Of a stretch of 56,596 nucleotides of DNA, positions 10,462-17,964 are shown one piece after another. This DNA is from Bacteroidota bacterium (GTDB lineage Bacteria; Bacteroidota; Bacteroidia; Cytophagales; Cyclobacteriaceae). The stretch spans positions 1 through 56,596 of the forward strand of contig JAFDYY010000018.1 of assembly GCA_018267195.1 (NCBI GenBank), read 5' to 3'. Made by a program: the position numbers and the translations under genes. Position 1 is the first letter of the stretch. The number at the start of each line of letters is the position of its first letter. The notes beneath the pieces are model-generated. The model made no database searches. It had not been told where the DNA came from and saw only the letters and a program-made list of their open reading frames with translations.

Positions 10462-10752
10462 TTAATTGCCTTTGGCTTTTATTGTGTCGTTCCGGATGAG
10501 TTGATACTTAATATTTTTTAACCCTTTCAGTACGGTGCGCAAACTGTCTCTGCGAATAATAAATCTTTGCGAAGAAGAATCTGCCGTTATCTTTTGATGC
10601 TGAATGGCTTGATGCTGTTTTAACAAAGCAGTTTCAGTTACATTTTTAATTCGTTTGTTGACGGTGTCAACACCTTTGCTCTGTGCAAGTGCATGGTAAG
10701 AAATAAATACGGATAGGATCAGGGTTGAGGTCACTATACTGTATCGTTCCAT
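10462..10752 (-). CDS. small secreted hypothetical protein
   Basis: 96-aa protein. I prefer the ATG at 10752 over the ATG at 10830 because it puts a clean signal peptide at the N-terminus (MERYSIVTSTLILSVFISYH, ending at ALA-Q). The mature part is short, basic and predicted helical (KRIKNVTETALLKQHQAIQH, then RRDSLRTVLKGLKNIKYQLI). I recognise no family. It lies 44 bp upstream of the fiber gene on the same strand and may be the first gene of the RHS operon. Confidence 0.55.
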   Translation of the reverse strand: MERYSIVTSTLILSVFISYHALAQSKGVDTVNKRIKNVTETALLKQHQAIQHQKITADSSSQRFIIRRDSLRTVLKGLKNIKYQLIRNDTIKAKGN

Positions 10753-10876
10753 ATTTCGCTTTTTTGCTGAAGTTTTCTTTGGTACAAAATCGAACATCGA
10801 TTTGGTTAGAGGCAAAACCCATTCTTCCAAGCACCAAGGCCTATGAGAAATTGCTAGACGAAACTCAGTTTAGTCT

Positions 10877-10913
10877 ATTAAAATTAAACTGAAATTTTCA
10901 TTAAAATTAAACT
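10877..10913. promoter_or_regulatory. two direct copies of ATTAAAATTAAACT upstream of RHS operon
   Basis: The 14-bp sequence ATTAAAATTAAACT occurs at 10877-10890 and again at 10900-10913, 23 bp apart, in the AT-rich gap in front of the minus-strand operon. The spacing is close to two helical turns, which suits a regulator binding site, but no regulator is identified. The rest of 10753-11031 shows no gene. Confidence 0.3.
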
Positions 10914-11031
10914 AACGAAAGGTCATCAGGCATTTTGCCTTGCACGAATAAAGAAAACTTGTTTTCCTTCAATTAAAGATTATAGTACCGTATTTATACG
11001 GATTGGAGTAGATGTACTTTTCAGCCGGATA

Positions 11032-11763
11032 TTGTCATTTTCTTTCAAAAAAAATCAGGTTGATAAGGTGTTCGTCATTTCTTGCCGGCAAAAAGTCATG
11101 CCAGCACTCACAGTCCGTGCTGTTGCCACCTCACATCCAACCACACAAACAGCACCAACTGTTCGCCTAAAGGTTCTCCGCCCACTGGCGGATACATGCT
11201 GTCATGCCTTTTGCTTTGGCTACGTCATTCCTCACGGCAGCCTACTTTATCCCGCAAGCCTGCCTCCGTTCAGTCGTCATCATTTCACTTCATTTCGCTG
11301 CCCGCACTTTCGCTTCGTTTGGGCCATGAGCCACACACTTGCAATCACACCACGGCTACAAACTCCGCTCACTCAACGCAAGGCTCATTCCGTTCCATTC
11401 CTTCCTCCTTCAGTCGGCAAGCTTGCAGTCCACCGGCTACCCTTGTTGTGCTCGCCTGCGCTGTCGTCCGGGCTGCGGCCTGTCATATTTTTTGCAAAAG
11501 CCATGACGGGTTTCAAAAAAACATTTTAGGTCTTAAATTTTTAGAAGGAGATTGCGTTGAGCAAAAAATACGCCAGGCCTTGTTCGGCTCGGCCGCTCCA
11601 CACGTGCAATCTCGCATCCCCCGCGGCCTCCCCTCATGGTTCGCACCGCGCTACGTTCCGTGCCTCCACTCCGCGCTCCTTGCTCACACCCTACCTCCTG
11701 CTCGCGGGACTCACTTCGTGGAGGCCACTTCGTTCGCCCTGGGCGGCTCGCGACCGGATATGA
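11032..11763. other. GC-rich stretch without a credible gene
   Basis: About 730 bp whose composition differs from both flanks. The open frames here (for example 11032-11529 and 11082-11807, plus strand) are rich in Pro, Ser, His, Cys and Thr and show no domain, start context or coding pattern, so I do not call them. Short internal palindromes occur, such as CCGCCCACTGGCGG near 11180. An AT-rich seam near 11505-11570 divides it into two GC-rich halves. It ends exactly at the stop codon of the abortive-infection-like gene. Possibly a non-coding repeat family or the end of a mobile element. Confidence 0.4.
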
Positions 11764-12741
11764 TTATTCTTCCGACTCAAATTCTATGTCTGGATAATAG
11801 GTCTTAACATCTATATCAGTTATTAGACTGAAAGGAATGTTTTTAATCAACTGATACTTTGTTATTAGTTTATTTCGGAATTCTTTCTGATTTAATTCCC
11901 AAGTTGCCCCAAGTGGGCTAATGGAATTAAAGAAAAAAATTACAAGCTCAAGATTGGACAATTGAGCTCTTAGCGTCTTCGCGTATTGGTATTTTTCATC
12001 AATTGATAGATAGGACTGCTTATTTATGAATTGAAAAGTTTGAAACAGGTGACGAAAGTAATGACTGAGAGATAATTGATGCCCAGTAAAAGCACCTCTT
12101 AGCGGACTTACAGATTCATGTTGATTTATGTTAGAATGTAATTTTGTTAGTTCAAAAAGTAGATTGTTGTTGTCGATTGTTTTATAGTGCTTCTCTAAGT
12201 ATTTTTCTAAATCTCCTTTTGTATCAGTTAAACCCCAGAAAACACTTAAATATGAAATTGTGACATTATCATGCGGTGTAACTTCAGGAAATTTAGATTT
12301 GACGAAATCAGAAATGTACTTGAACTCGTTAAAAATTTTCTCAAATACCTTTCTACCTGAAATATTTCCGCTTTCAACTTGAACAGTATTCTCTCTATGG
12401 ATATTCAGGAGGTCAAAAAATCGTGTTTCAAAAAACTGTTTTTTGTTCGCGCGCTTTGTGAGATACAAAGTGTACACAATCAAAATGACTGTTATAGTTG
12501 TTAAACACAGGTTGGCAATTCCAATGGAATATTCTGAATACCTCAAAAAAGATTCAACAGGGCCGAGAGTATCTATCTTGGCAAGTATGTCCTTATTAAA
12601 GGCAATTGTTATGGTACCAAATAACAAGAAGCCAACAATTGGGATTCCTAATGGAATTTGAAAAAATAAGGCTTGAGCGAATTTATCGAAGGTCTCCAAG
12701 AACCTTTGTTTTTTAAAATACTTCTTTCTCATAATTATCAA
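11764..12741 (-). CDS. putative phage abortive infection membrane protein (putAbiC-like)
   Basis: 325-aa protein with two membrane segments near the N-terminus (about 25-50, IPIVGFLLFGTITIAF; about 75-95, LCLTTITVILIVYTLYL) and a mainly helical cytoplasmic part. The features resemble the putAbiC family: an FFxxLLNIHREN motif after the second membrane segment (FFDLLNIHRENTVQVESG, about 108-125) and the C-terminal YAKTLRAQLSNLELVIFFFN block (about 250-270). By family knowledge such proteins are proposed to block phage by abortive infection; this is not shown for most members. Low GC, next to a GC-rich orphan stretch and near phage-like genes, which fits a defence gene in an island. The start could also be the ATG at 12732. 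Confidence 0.65.
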   Translation of the reverse strand: MIIMRKKYFKKQRFLETFDKFAQALFFQIPLGIPIVGFLLFGTITIAFNKDILAKIDTLGPVESFLRYSEYSIGIANLCLTTITVILIVYTLYLTKRANKKQFFETRFFDLLNIHRENTVQVESGNISGRKVFEKIFNEFKYISDFVKSKFPEVTPHDNVTISYLSVFWGLTDTKGDLEKYLEKHYKTIDNNNLLFELTKLHSNINQHESVSPLRGAFTGHQLSLSHYFRHLFQTFQFINKQSYLSIDEKYQYAKTLRAQLSNLELVIFFFNSISPLGATWELNQKEFRNKLITKYQLIKNIPFSLITDIDVKTYYPDIEFESEE

Positions 12742-13001
12742 TTTTTAATGGCTTACTGGTTTATAAAAATAAAAGAGAAAGCAAAGATAAGCTGGCCGCG
12801 CATCCTTCCGCACGAATAGCAAAGCAAGGAACTTCGGCATAAACCCACACAGCCAACGCGCTTACCATTTATTCCGATCCTCCTTGCTTTGCTCCCAAGC
12901 CAGCCTTGAAGAATGGCTTTCTCTTTTATTTTTTTCGTTTTTTTCTTTTCTCTTTTGAAAATGTCTCTGTCAGGTCCGCATAAAATTTTAATGCAGAAAC
13001 C

Positions 13002-13415
13002 ATGGACAAAACAAAAATCAAAACACACACGATGGGAAAGTTTTATGAAGGCCACCATTTTTTTATCCTTTCAAAAGGCCACAACGCTGGGAGGCCGTTG
13101 GAAAAGCCTTGCCCCAACTGCTTTGTGCTGTTGGCCAAGAGCGGAGAAGAAAAACAGAAACTGTATTGGCTCTGTTTCGGGTTGTGGCAACTCGGCATCT
13201 TCAAAAAATTTTTGACAGGCTCGGTGATTCCCTTCATCCGCTTGGAAGATTTTAAAACGGTCTTGAAAAAATCGTTCGAAGAAACAACTGAAACCGAACT
13301 TCAAAAATCGATGGCGGCCGTGAAGCAGTTACAACGCCACCAAGAGAACATCATGCGCCAACTGGACCTCATCAAGCAGGCAAAGAAATCGCTGCTCTAC
13401 AAAGTGATCAGGTGA
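13002..13415 (+). CDS. DUF6943-like hypothetical protein
   Basis: 137-aa soluble protein. The start is ATG 13002; an internal ATG at 13032 (MGKFYEGHHFFILSKGHNAG) is a possible alternative. The N-terminal half has a compact pattern HFFILSKGHNAGRPLEKPCP, then a GSVIPFIRLEDF segment; the last 50 residues are a basic helix (AAVKQLQRHQENIMRQLDLI). This resembles the DUF6943 family, which I recall from Bacteroidota accessory regions; the match is from memory and function is unknown. Convergent with the cassette to its right, with a bidirectional terminator between them. Confidence 0.55.
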   Translation: MDKTKIKTHTMGKFYEGHHFFILSKGHNAGRPLEKPCPNCFVLLAKSGEEKQKLYWLCFGLWQLGIFKKFLTGSVIPFIRLEDFKTVLKKSFEETTETELQKSMAAVKQLQRHQENIMRQLDLIKQAKKSLLYKVIR

Positions 13416-13422
13416 AACGAAA

Positions 13423-13456
13423 GAAGGCTTCCTCCTTTTAACAAGGGGAAGCCTTC
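13423..13456. terminator. bidirectional terminator
   Basis: Hairpin with arms GAAGGCTTCCTCCTT and AAGGGGAAGCCTTC around a short AT loop, between two convergent genes (stop at 13415 on plus and 13473 on minus). The long stem suits termination from both sides. Confidence 0.6.
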
Positions 13457-13472
13457 CACCTTTATGCTTTGC

Positions 13473-13661
13473 TCAGCCGCGCTGCCTGAAAAATTTCTTC
13501 GCTGTCCACTTTAGCAGCATGGAAAGCGCAAAGCTCACCGTTGCACCCACAATAGCGAGGGTGACCGTCTTTACCAAATCACTGGACTGGATGTTTCCGA
13601 TGACCGTAAAAACAGTACCGCCCATCGTGCCGATGGCTGTACTGTAATCGCTATGTTCCAT
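13473..13661 (-). CDS. small membrane protein, holin-like (cassette gene 4)
   Basis: 62-aa protein. The ATG at 13661 (MEHSDYSTAIGTMGGT) overlaps the stop region of the previous gene by 11 bp; a longer frame from 13691 is possible but would overlap more. It has two hydrophobic stretches (about 10-25 and 30-50, TVTLAIVGATVSFALSMLLK) and a positively charged C-terminus (KKFFRQRG). Size and topology are those of phage holins, but no family was recognised. Last gene of an overlapping four-gene cassette. Confidence 0.55.
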   Translation of the reverse strand: MEHSDYSTAIGTMGGTVFTVIGNIQSSDLVKTVTLAIVGATVSFALSMLLKWTAKKFFRQRG

Positions 13662-13884
13662 CGCCTTGTGGTTTATCCGGCTCACCGTCAACGGTGCTCT
13701 GGCTCACGGCAGTCATCACTCCACCAGCCACGGTCAAGTAACCTGCCACAGTTACAACAGCTGTAGGCAGGGCCACAGGCGCGGCCAGCAATGCACCGCC
13801 TGTAGCGGCAAGTAGCAATCCTATGTTGCGCAGCACACGGAAAAACTTCGGTGTGGGCGCTTTCATTCTTTCTACAATGTTCAT
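13651..13884 (-). CDS. small membrane protein (cassette gene 3)
   Basis: 77-aa protein, mostly hydrophobic (about 17-60: NIGLLLAATGGALLAAPVAL, then VTVAGYLTVAGGVMTAV), probably two membrane segments, with an acidic tail (DGEPDKPQGDGT). Its ATG at 13884 overlaps the TGA of the DUF5675 gene in an ATGA arrangement, which suggests translational coupling. Together with the next gene it could form a holin-like pair; this is inferred from size, topology and position only. Confidence 0.55.
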   Translation of the reverse strand: MNIVERMKAPTPKFFRVLRNIGLLLAATGGALLAAPVALPTAVVTVAGYLTVAGGVMTAVSQSTVDGEPDKPQGDGT

Positions 13885-14294
13885 GATAGTTTCTTTGTTT
13901 TGATGTTGAGAAATACTTTTTCTTTTTCCACCGCGGCATACACCAGCGACTTCAACCGTTCATTTGCTATCCTCGATGCTGTTCCCTTTCCATTCCCGAT
14001 CAGAACTGACACCGGAGCGATGCACCCTTTCAGTTGTGTGAGTGCATCGGTTGCAGGATGGATCAATATCCAATCCCTGTTGGGAACATCCAGCACTTGG
14101 AGGTGCCAGCCGTAATGTTCATGATACCGTTTCTTCAGTTCGTACCTTCCCTCAGGTATGCACGAGACATTTCGTTGGTTCCCTCTCCACGGGAGCTCGA
14201 TGGTGTGGCAGACAAGCTGCCCACCATCTTGTTCAACAAGCTCCCCGTTCGTCCCGTCAGGGAAATAAGCCCTGGATAGTTCCAGTTCCATCAC
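13881..14294 (-). CDS. DUF5675 family protein
   Basis: 137-aa protein with the DUF5675 layout: QLVCHTIELPWRGNQRNVSC near 26-45, IPEGRYELKKRY, then LDVPNRDWILIHPATDAL and KGCIAPV. The family is common in phage and Bacteroidota genomes and has no established function. His79 and Cys91 sit in an IHP...GC arrangement that recalls the His and Cys of YkuD L,D-transpeptidases; this is my inference and could mean cell-wall activity. The start may be ATG 14294 or 14291 (MELELSRAYF); the latter overlaps the upstream TGA in an ATGA arrangement. Coupled at both ends to its neighbours, so probably translated as part of one mRNA. Confidence 0.75.
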   Translation of the reverse strand: MMELELSRAYFPDGTNGELVEQDGGQLVCHTIELPWRGNQRNVSCIPEGRYELKKRYHEHYGWHLQVLDVPNRDWILIHPATDALTQLKGCIAPVSVLIGNGKGTASRIANERLKSLVYAAVEKEKVFLNIKTKKLS

Positions 14295-15052
14295 ACCCCA
14301 CCGTCAACTTTCACCAAAGCCAGGGCATTGTAAAACCCATTCTTCAATGGATAGAAAACGCCATTCACTTGCTGGTAGAACTCAACCCCTAACGCGAGGA
14401 ACAACGGATGCGTGCTTGCTGGTGTGACTGCGTTCGCCAATGAAACAGGTGCTTCATTTTGAGGCCCGAGCACAATTTCCGGAGTAGAAGAATTGGCCAC
14501 CACGTAAGCCCCTGCCTCAAAGTCTATCTCCGCACCGGCAGAGATCAGCTTCACGTGTGTCGCACCTTGCGGTGCCCCGATCATGTTGCCCGGGATGTAG
14601 GCTGGCACGTCCACCGTTAGGTTGCCCGCTGCTCGATCAATGGTGGGGGTGAACTGGGCAAAAAATGTGCTTTCCAGTTTCCCGTCCAAATTGAACTCGA
14701 AACCTTTCAGCAACTCAGTTTCCCCATCGATCACGTTGCGCTGGCCCCGCGTGTTGGTAGCATCTGCTTGTATCACCTTTACCATCTCGCGAGTGAGCCT
14801 GCTTGTCATGCGGCTGTCCGCGATGTTGATGAGCAACGCCCTCAGCGCAGTGCGCAAAAGTTTGCCGGCCGCGCCAGCGCGCCCGAACTCTGCACCGTTC
14901 TCTCGTGTGCGCTCGAAGCTGGGGTCGTTCTTGATGCGCTCCGCATCAACGCCACCTTTTTCTCTAGCAAGAAACCCATCTTGCTGCGACTTGTAAAAGC
15001 TCACACCCCCCATCTGCCCCTGTAATTTGATCACTCCTTTTTGTCTTGCCAT
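14291..15052 (-). CDS. conserved Bacteroidota protein of DUF5675 cassette (cassette gene 1)
   Basis: 253-aa protein starting MARQKGVIKLQGQMGGVSFY. From memory, proteins beginning with this basic segment and continuing LAREKGGVDAERIKNDPSFE occur across Bacteroidota beside DUF5675 genes, but I know no assigned function. Residues 1-115 are charged and helical (RTRENGAEFGRAGAAGK, LLRTALRALLINIADSRM); 120-253 are beta-rich and neutral. No signal peptide. The last codons overlap the DUF5675 start. A phage structural origin (tail or capsid-associated) is possible but unproven. Confidence 0.6.
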   Translation of the reverse strand: MARQKGVIKLQGQMGGVSFYKSQQDGFLAREKGGVDAERIKNDPSFERTRENGAEFGRAGAAGKLLRTALRALLINIADSRMTSRLTREMVKVIQADATNTRGQRNVIDGETELLKGFEFNLDGKLESTFFAQFTPTIDRAAGNLTVDVPAYIPGNMIGAPQGATHVKLISAGAEIDFEAGAYVVANSSTPEIVLGPQNEAPVSLANAVTPASTHPLFLALGVEFYQQVNGVFYPLKNGFYNALALVKVDGGV

Positions 15053-15298
15053 AGTTTAAAAAATTTGGTTGCCCAACCTGTTCACGGCACAGTCTGGTTA
15101 AGCCTTCATTGCAATGAGCCACAAACTTATTCGCCCAAAGTATCAATGCATAAATTCAACTTCCGCATGTGGGCACATCGCAACTTCTTTCCGATATTTC
15201 CAAAAATGATTTACTTTAACAACAGAACTTTGCCATGCTTGCCGAAGCCAAGAGTAGGCGAAGGCAGGGCAACGCCCAGGATGGGGTATAGATAAAGC

Positions 15299-15496
15299 AT
15301 GAGAACAGATAGGATTATAGTCTACCCAAAAGATGTGCAGCGCATCACGGGCAAGAGTGAGCGATATGGGAGGCTATTGCTCAAGCGAATCAAAGAGCAC
15401 AACAAAAAAGACAACCACCAATTGGTTACGGTCGATGAATTTTGTTCCTACACAGGGATAAAAATTGAACAAGTGAGCGAATACCTTTTTGCTTAA
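15299..15496 (+). CDS. small conserved protein, possibly DNA-binding
   Basis: 65-aa basic protein. MRTDRIIVYPKDVQRITGKS is followed by ERYGRLLLKRIKEHN and VTVDEFCSYTGIKIEQVSEY. The two helix-rich parts (xxVQRITGKSERYGRLLLKRIK and DEFCSYTGIKIEQV) look like a small winged-helix or excisionase-style module, and similar short proteins are familiar from Bacteroidota. It is divergent from the DUF5675 cassette with a 246-bp gap between them that should hold both promoters; it could regulate the cassette. Function inferred. Confidence 0.55.
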   Translation: MRTDRIIVYPKDVQRITGKSERYGRLLLKRIKEHNKKDNHQLVTVDEFCSYTGIKIEQVSEYLFA

Positions 15497-15847
15497 AAAG
15501 TTGTTTAATAATTAGTCTGCATCATACGCATTTCGTATTTTTATTCCATAGAGTTTGCTACTGATTGAATCGATTTGTGCGGTGCGTAGTTAGGTGCGTC
15601 AGAAAATTGCAAGCTTATCAAGTCCCTGATTTTCAATAGACAAGAAAATATTGGGGAATCCCAGCGGGATCACTGAAAAGGCCTCAAACAGCGTTGTTGA
15701 GGCTTTTTTTATTATTGCTTGCCGAAGGCAAGCATGACTGCTGTAGGCATGATTAGAAAAAAGATAATGGCAGCACGCTCATAACAAGGAAGCCTCTGAT
15801 TGAAAATTCTTCTACTAACCTATACAGAATGAAGTAGGCTTATCAAC
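15497..15847. other. intergenic gap with tRNA-like tail and terminator
   Basis: No gene seen. It contains a short piece resembling a tRNA or tmRNA 3' end (GGGAATCCCAGCGGGATCAC, 15655-15674) followed within 10 bp by a terminator hairpin. Because it closes the phage-like island it may be an integration scar, but no partner copy of the sequence is visible in the window. Confidence 0.3.
15681..15710 (+). terminator. Rho-independent terminator
   Basis: Stem GCCTCAA (15681-15687) with TTGAGGC (15697-15703), then a run of seven or eight T. Oriented for plus-strand transcription, about 185 bp after the 65-aa gene. Confidence 0.7.
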
Positions 15848-16744
15848 CTAGTTTACCGAACTCCGATATTCAAGCGGTGTTATCCCTACATGTTGTTTAA
15901 ACATGCGGCTAAAGTGTTGAGGGTATTTGAAACCCAATTCATAGGCAATCTCACTCACCGATTTACTCTCGTCAAAAATTCTTTCTTTGGCTGTATCAAT
16001 TAATTTCAAAACGATGTACTCGTGTGCTGATTTGCCCGTTTCCTTTTTTATCAGGTCGCTAAAATAATTAGCCGACAGATTCAGCTCCTCGGCACAGTAG
16101 GCCACAGAAGGTAAACCCACCTCCTGTGGTTTTTCAGAAGAGTAGAAATTATTCAGTAACGTTTCAAGTTTTTCAAGGATGCCTTTGTTGGCATGGTCAC
16201 GTGTCACAAATTGACGATCATAGAAACGCGTGCAGTAGTTCAGAAATAATTCGATGTTTGAAGCGATGAGTTTTTTACTGTGCTTGTCAACTCCGTGCTC
16301 TAGTTCAAATTTAATTTTCGAAAAAGAATCGAGGATGATTTGCCTTTCACGCTCGGATAGGTGAAGTGCTTCATTGGTTGTGTATGAAAAGAATGAATAC
16401 TCATTCATGTGGCGGCCAAGAGAAGTGCCATGTATAAAGTCAGCATGAAATACTAAGGCGAGACCTTGTGGTTGGTAAAATTCTTCACCTTGAGACCCGA
16501 TTACCTGGCCAGGGGCAAGGAATACCAGGGTGCCCTCTTCGTAGTCGTAGTTGCTGATACCATATTTAAGATCCCCACACTTTATCTCCTTCAGGAATAT
16601 GACGTAGAACTCATAACTCATTCGCCTAAGTTGCCGGGGTGCAGCTTTAGATAAGTCAACAACACTAATCAGCGGGTGTAGTGTCTCATTCCTATTAAAG
16701 GTATTGTACTGGCCGATCGTTTTAAATTTCAATATCTGTTCCAT
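15848..16744 (-). CDS. AraC family transcriptional regulator
   Basis: 298-aa regulator. The N-terminal 150 residues form a cupin-like sensing domain (GTLVFLAPGQVIGS, QGLALVFHADFIHGT). The C-terminal 100 residues contain the two helix-turn-helix units of AraC/XylS proteins: VAYCAEELNLSANYFSDLIK, then SVSEIAYELGFKYPQHFSRM with the usual FK-x-HVGITPLEYR ending. It is divergent from the hydrolase operon starting at 16881 with a 136-bp gap, so it probably controls that operon in response to a small molecule; the inducer is not known. Confidence 0.9.
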   Translation of the reverse strand: MEQILKFKTIGQYNTFNRNETLHPLISVVDLSKAAPRQLRRMSYEFYVIFLKEIKCGDLKYGISNYDYEEGTLVFLAPGQVIGSQGEEFYQPQGLALVFHADFIHGTSLGRHMNEYSFFSYTTNEALHLSERERQIILDSFSKIKFELEHGVDKHSKKLIASNIELFLNYCTRFYDRQFVTRDHANKGILEKLETLLNNFYSSEKPQEVGLPSVAYCAEELNLSANYFSDLIKKETGKSAHEYIVLKLIDTAKERIFDESKSVSEIAYELGFKYPQHFSRMFKQHVGITPLEYRSSVN

Positions 16745-16868
16745 AATGGTTTTTATTCTATTCCAAAATTAAGGCTTCTCAGGCCTCTTTCAACAAGGCC
16801 CCCTCCCAATCCGTGAAATTGGTACGTAAATCCATGATCTGTATACAATCCAAGTCTTGAAGAGAAGA

Positions 16869-16876
16869 TAAATTTG
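16869..16876 (+). promoter_or_regulatory. Bacteroidota -7 box TAAATTTG, nearly leaderless
   Basis: An exact TAnnTTTG match (TAAATTTG) ends only 4 bp before the ATG at 16881. If used, transcription would start at or next to the start codon, giving a leaderless or almost leaderless mRNA. No clear -33 TTTG at the standard spacing was found. Confidence 0.4.
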
Positions 16877-16880
16877 CATC

Positions 16881-17960
16881 ATGAAACAAATAAAAATATC
16901 AAATAGGGCATACCTGTTGAGCTTGGCGATCGGGCTGTCTTTGACTTGGCAAGGCTATGGCCAAAAAAAACCAATAATAATACAGGATCAAGGAAGCTTT
17001 ACTACGGGTGGTTCTGTGGTCACCAATCCCGGAACTTTTGATCCTATTAAGCGCACACCCGAAGGTCAAACCCTTCATGGCGACCACGCTTACGTTTTTT
17101 ATCAGATACCCGTTAACGCCAAGAGATTGCCGCTTGTTTTTTGGCATGGGATCGGGCAGTTTTCAAAAACATGGGAAACAACTCCTGATGGGCGCGAAGG
17201 GTATCAAAACATTTTTTTGAGACAAGGCTTCTCTGTCTATTTGTTAGACCAACCCAGACGAGGCGATGCCGGACGGAGTACTGTTGAAGCAACCATTGCT
17301 CCTACACCCGATGAGCAAACCTGGTTCGGTACTTTTAGAATTGGCGTGTGGCCAAATTATTTTCCGGGCGTTCAGTTCTCAAAAGATCCTGAAGCACTCA
17401 ATCAGTATTTCAGATCGATGGTACCAAACGTGGGGCCCATTGATATCAAAGTGAATGTAGAAGCTGTTTCGGCATTGATGACAAAAGTTGGTTCGGCTAT
17501 TCTTGTTACCCACTCGCATGCGGGAGGGCAAGGTTGGTTAACGGCTATCCGGAATCAAAACGTACGTGCGATCGTGTCGTATGAGCCGGGTTCGGGTTTT
17601 GTTTTTCCGGAAGGTGAAGTACCCCCACCGATAGAAAGTGCCGCTGGCCCTTTGCAAGCGGCCAGTATTTCTAAAGAAGATTTTTTAAAGCTTACCAAAA
17701 TCCCCATTATCATTTATTATGGAGATAATATCCCATCCAAGCCCGATGTCAACCCGGGTACCGATGGTTGGCGTGCCCGGTTAGAAATGGCCAGGAAGTG
17801 GCGCGATGCAGTAAACGCTGCCGGGGGTGACGTGAAAGTTGTTCACTTACCGGAAATGGGAATCAAAGGCAATACTCATTTTCCATTCTCTGACTTAAAC
17901 AACCTTGAAATAGCAGACCTGATGTCTGCCTGGTTAAAAGAAAAAGGACTAGATAAATAA
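16881..17960 (+). CDS. secreted alpha/beta hydrolase
   Basis: 359-aa alpha/beta-fold hydrolase with a signal peptide (YLLSLAIGLSLTWQGYGQ). The oxyanion segment is FWHGIGQ (88-93). The nucleophile elbow is THSHAGG with Ser212, where the usual first Gly is replaced by His. The acid is likely in the IIYYGDN region near 270 and the catalytic His in GNTHFPFSD near 335. Substrate unknown; probably an ester or lactone in the periplasm. First gene of a plus-strand run under the divergent AraC gene; only 4 bp separate it from the next hydrolase. Confidence 0.8.
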   Translation: MKQIKISNRAYLLSLAIGLSLTWQGYGQKKPIIIQDQGSFTTGGSVVTNPGTFDPIKRTPEGQTLHGDHAYVFYQIPVNAKRLPLVFWHGIGQFSKTWETTPDGREGYQNIFLRQGFSVYLLDQPRRGDAGRSTVEATIAPTPDEQTWFGTFRIGVWPNYFPGVQFSKDPEALNQYFRSMVPNVGPIDIKVNVEAVSALMTKVGSAILVTHSHAGGQGWLTAIRNQNVRAIVSYEPGSGFVFPEGEVPPPIESAAGPLQAASISKEDFLKLTKIPIIIYYGDNIPSKPDVNPGTDGWRARLEMARKWRDAVNAAGGDVKVVHLPEMGIKGNTHFPFSDLNNLEIADLMSAWLKEKGLDK

Positions 17961-17964
17961 TTTT

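Noticed and set aside
11032..11807. Overlapping plus-strand frames of 165 and 241 codons
   Set aside because: Biased composition, no start context, no recognisable pattern; treated as a GC-rich non-coding block.
12753..13058. Minus-strand 101-codon frame
   Set aside because: Low-complexity Lys and Cys-rich translation that overlaps the better supported plus-strand gene.
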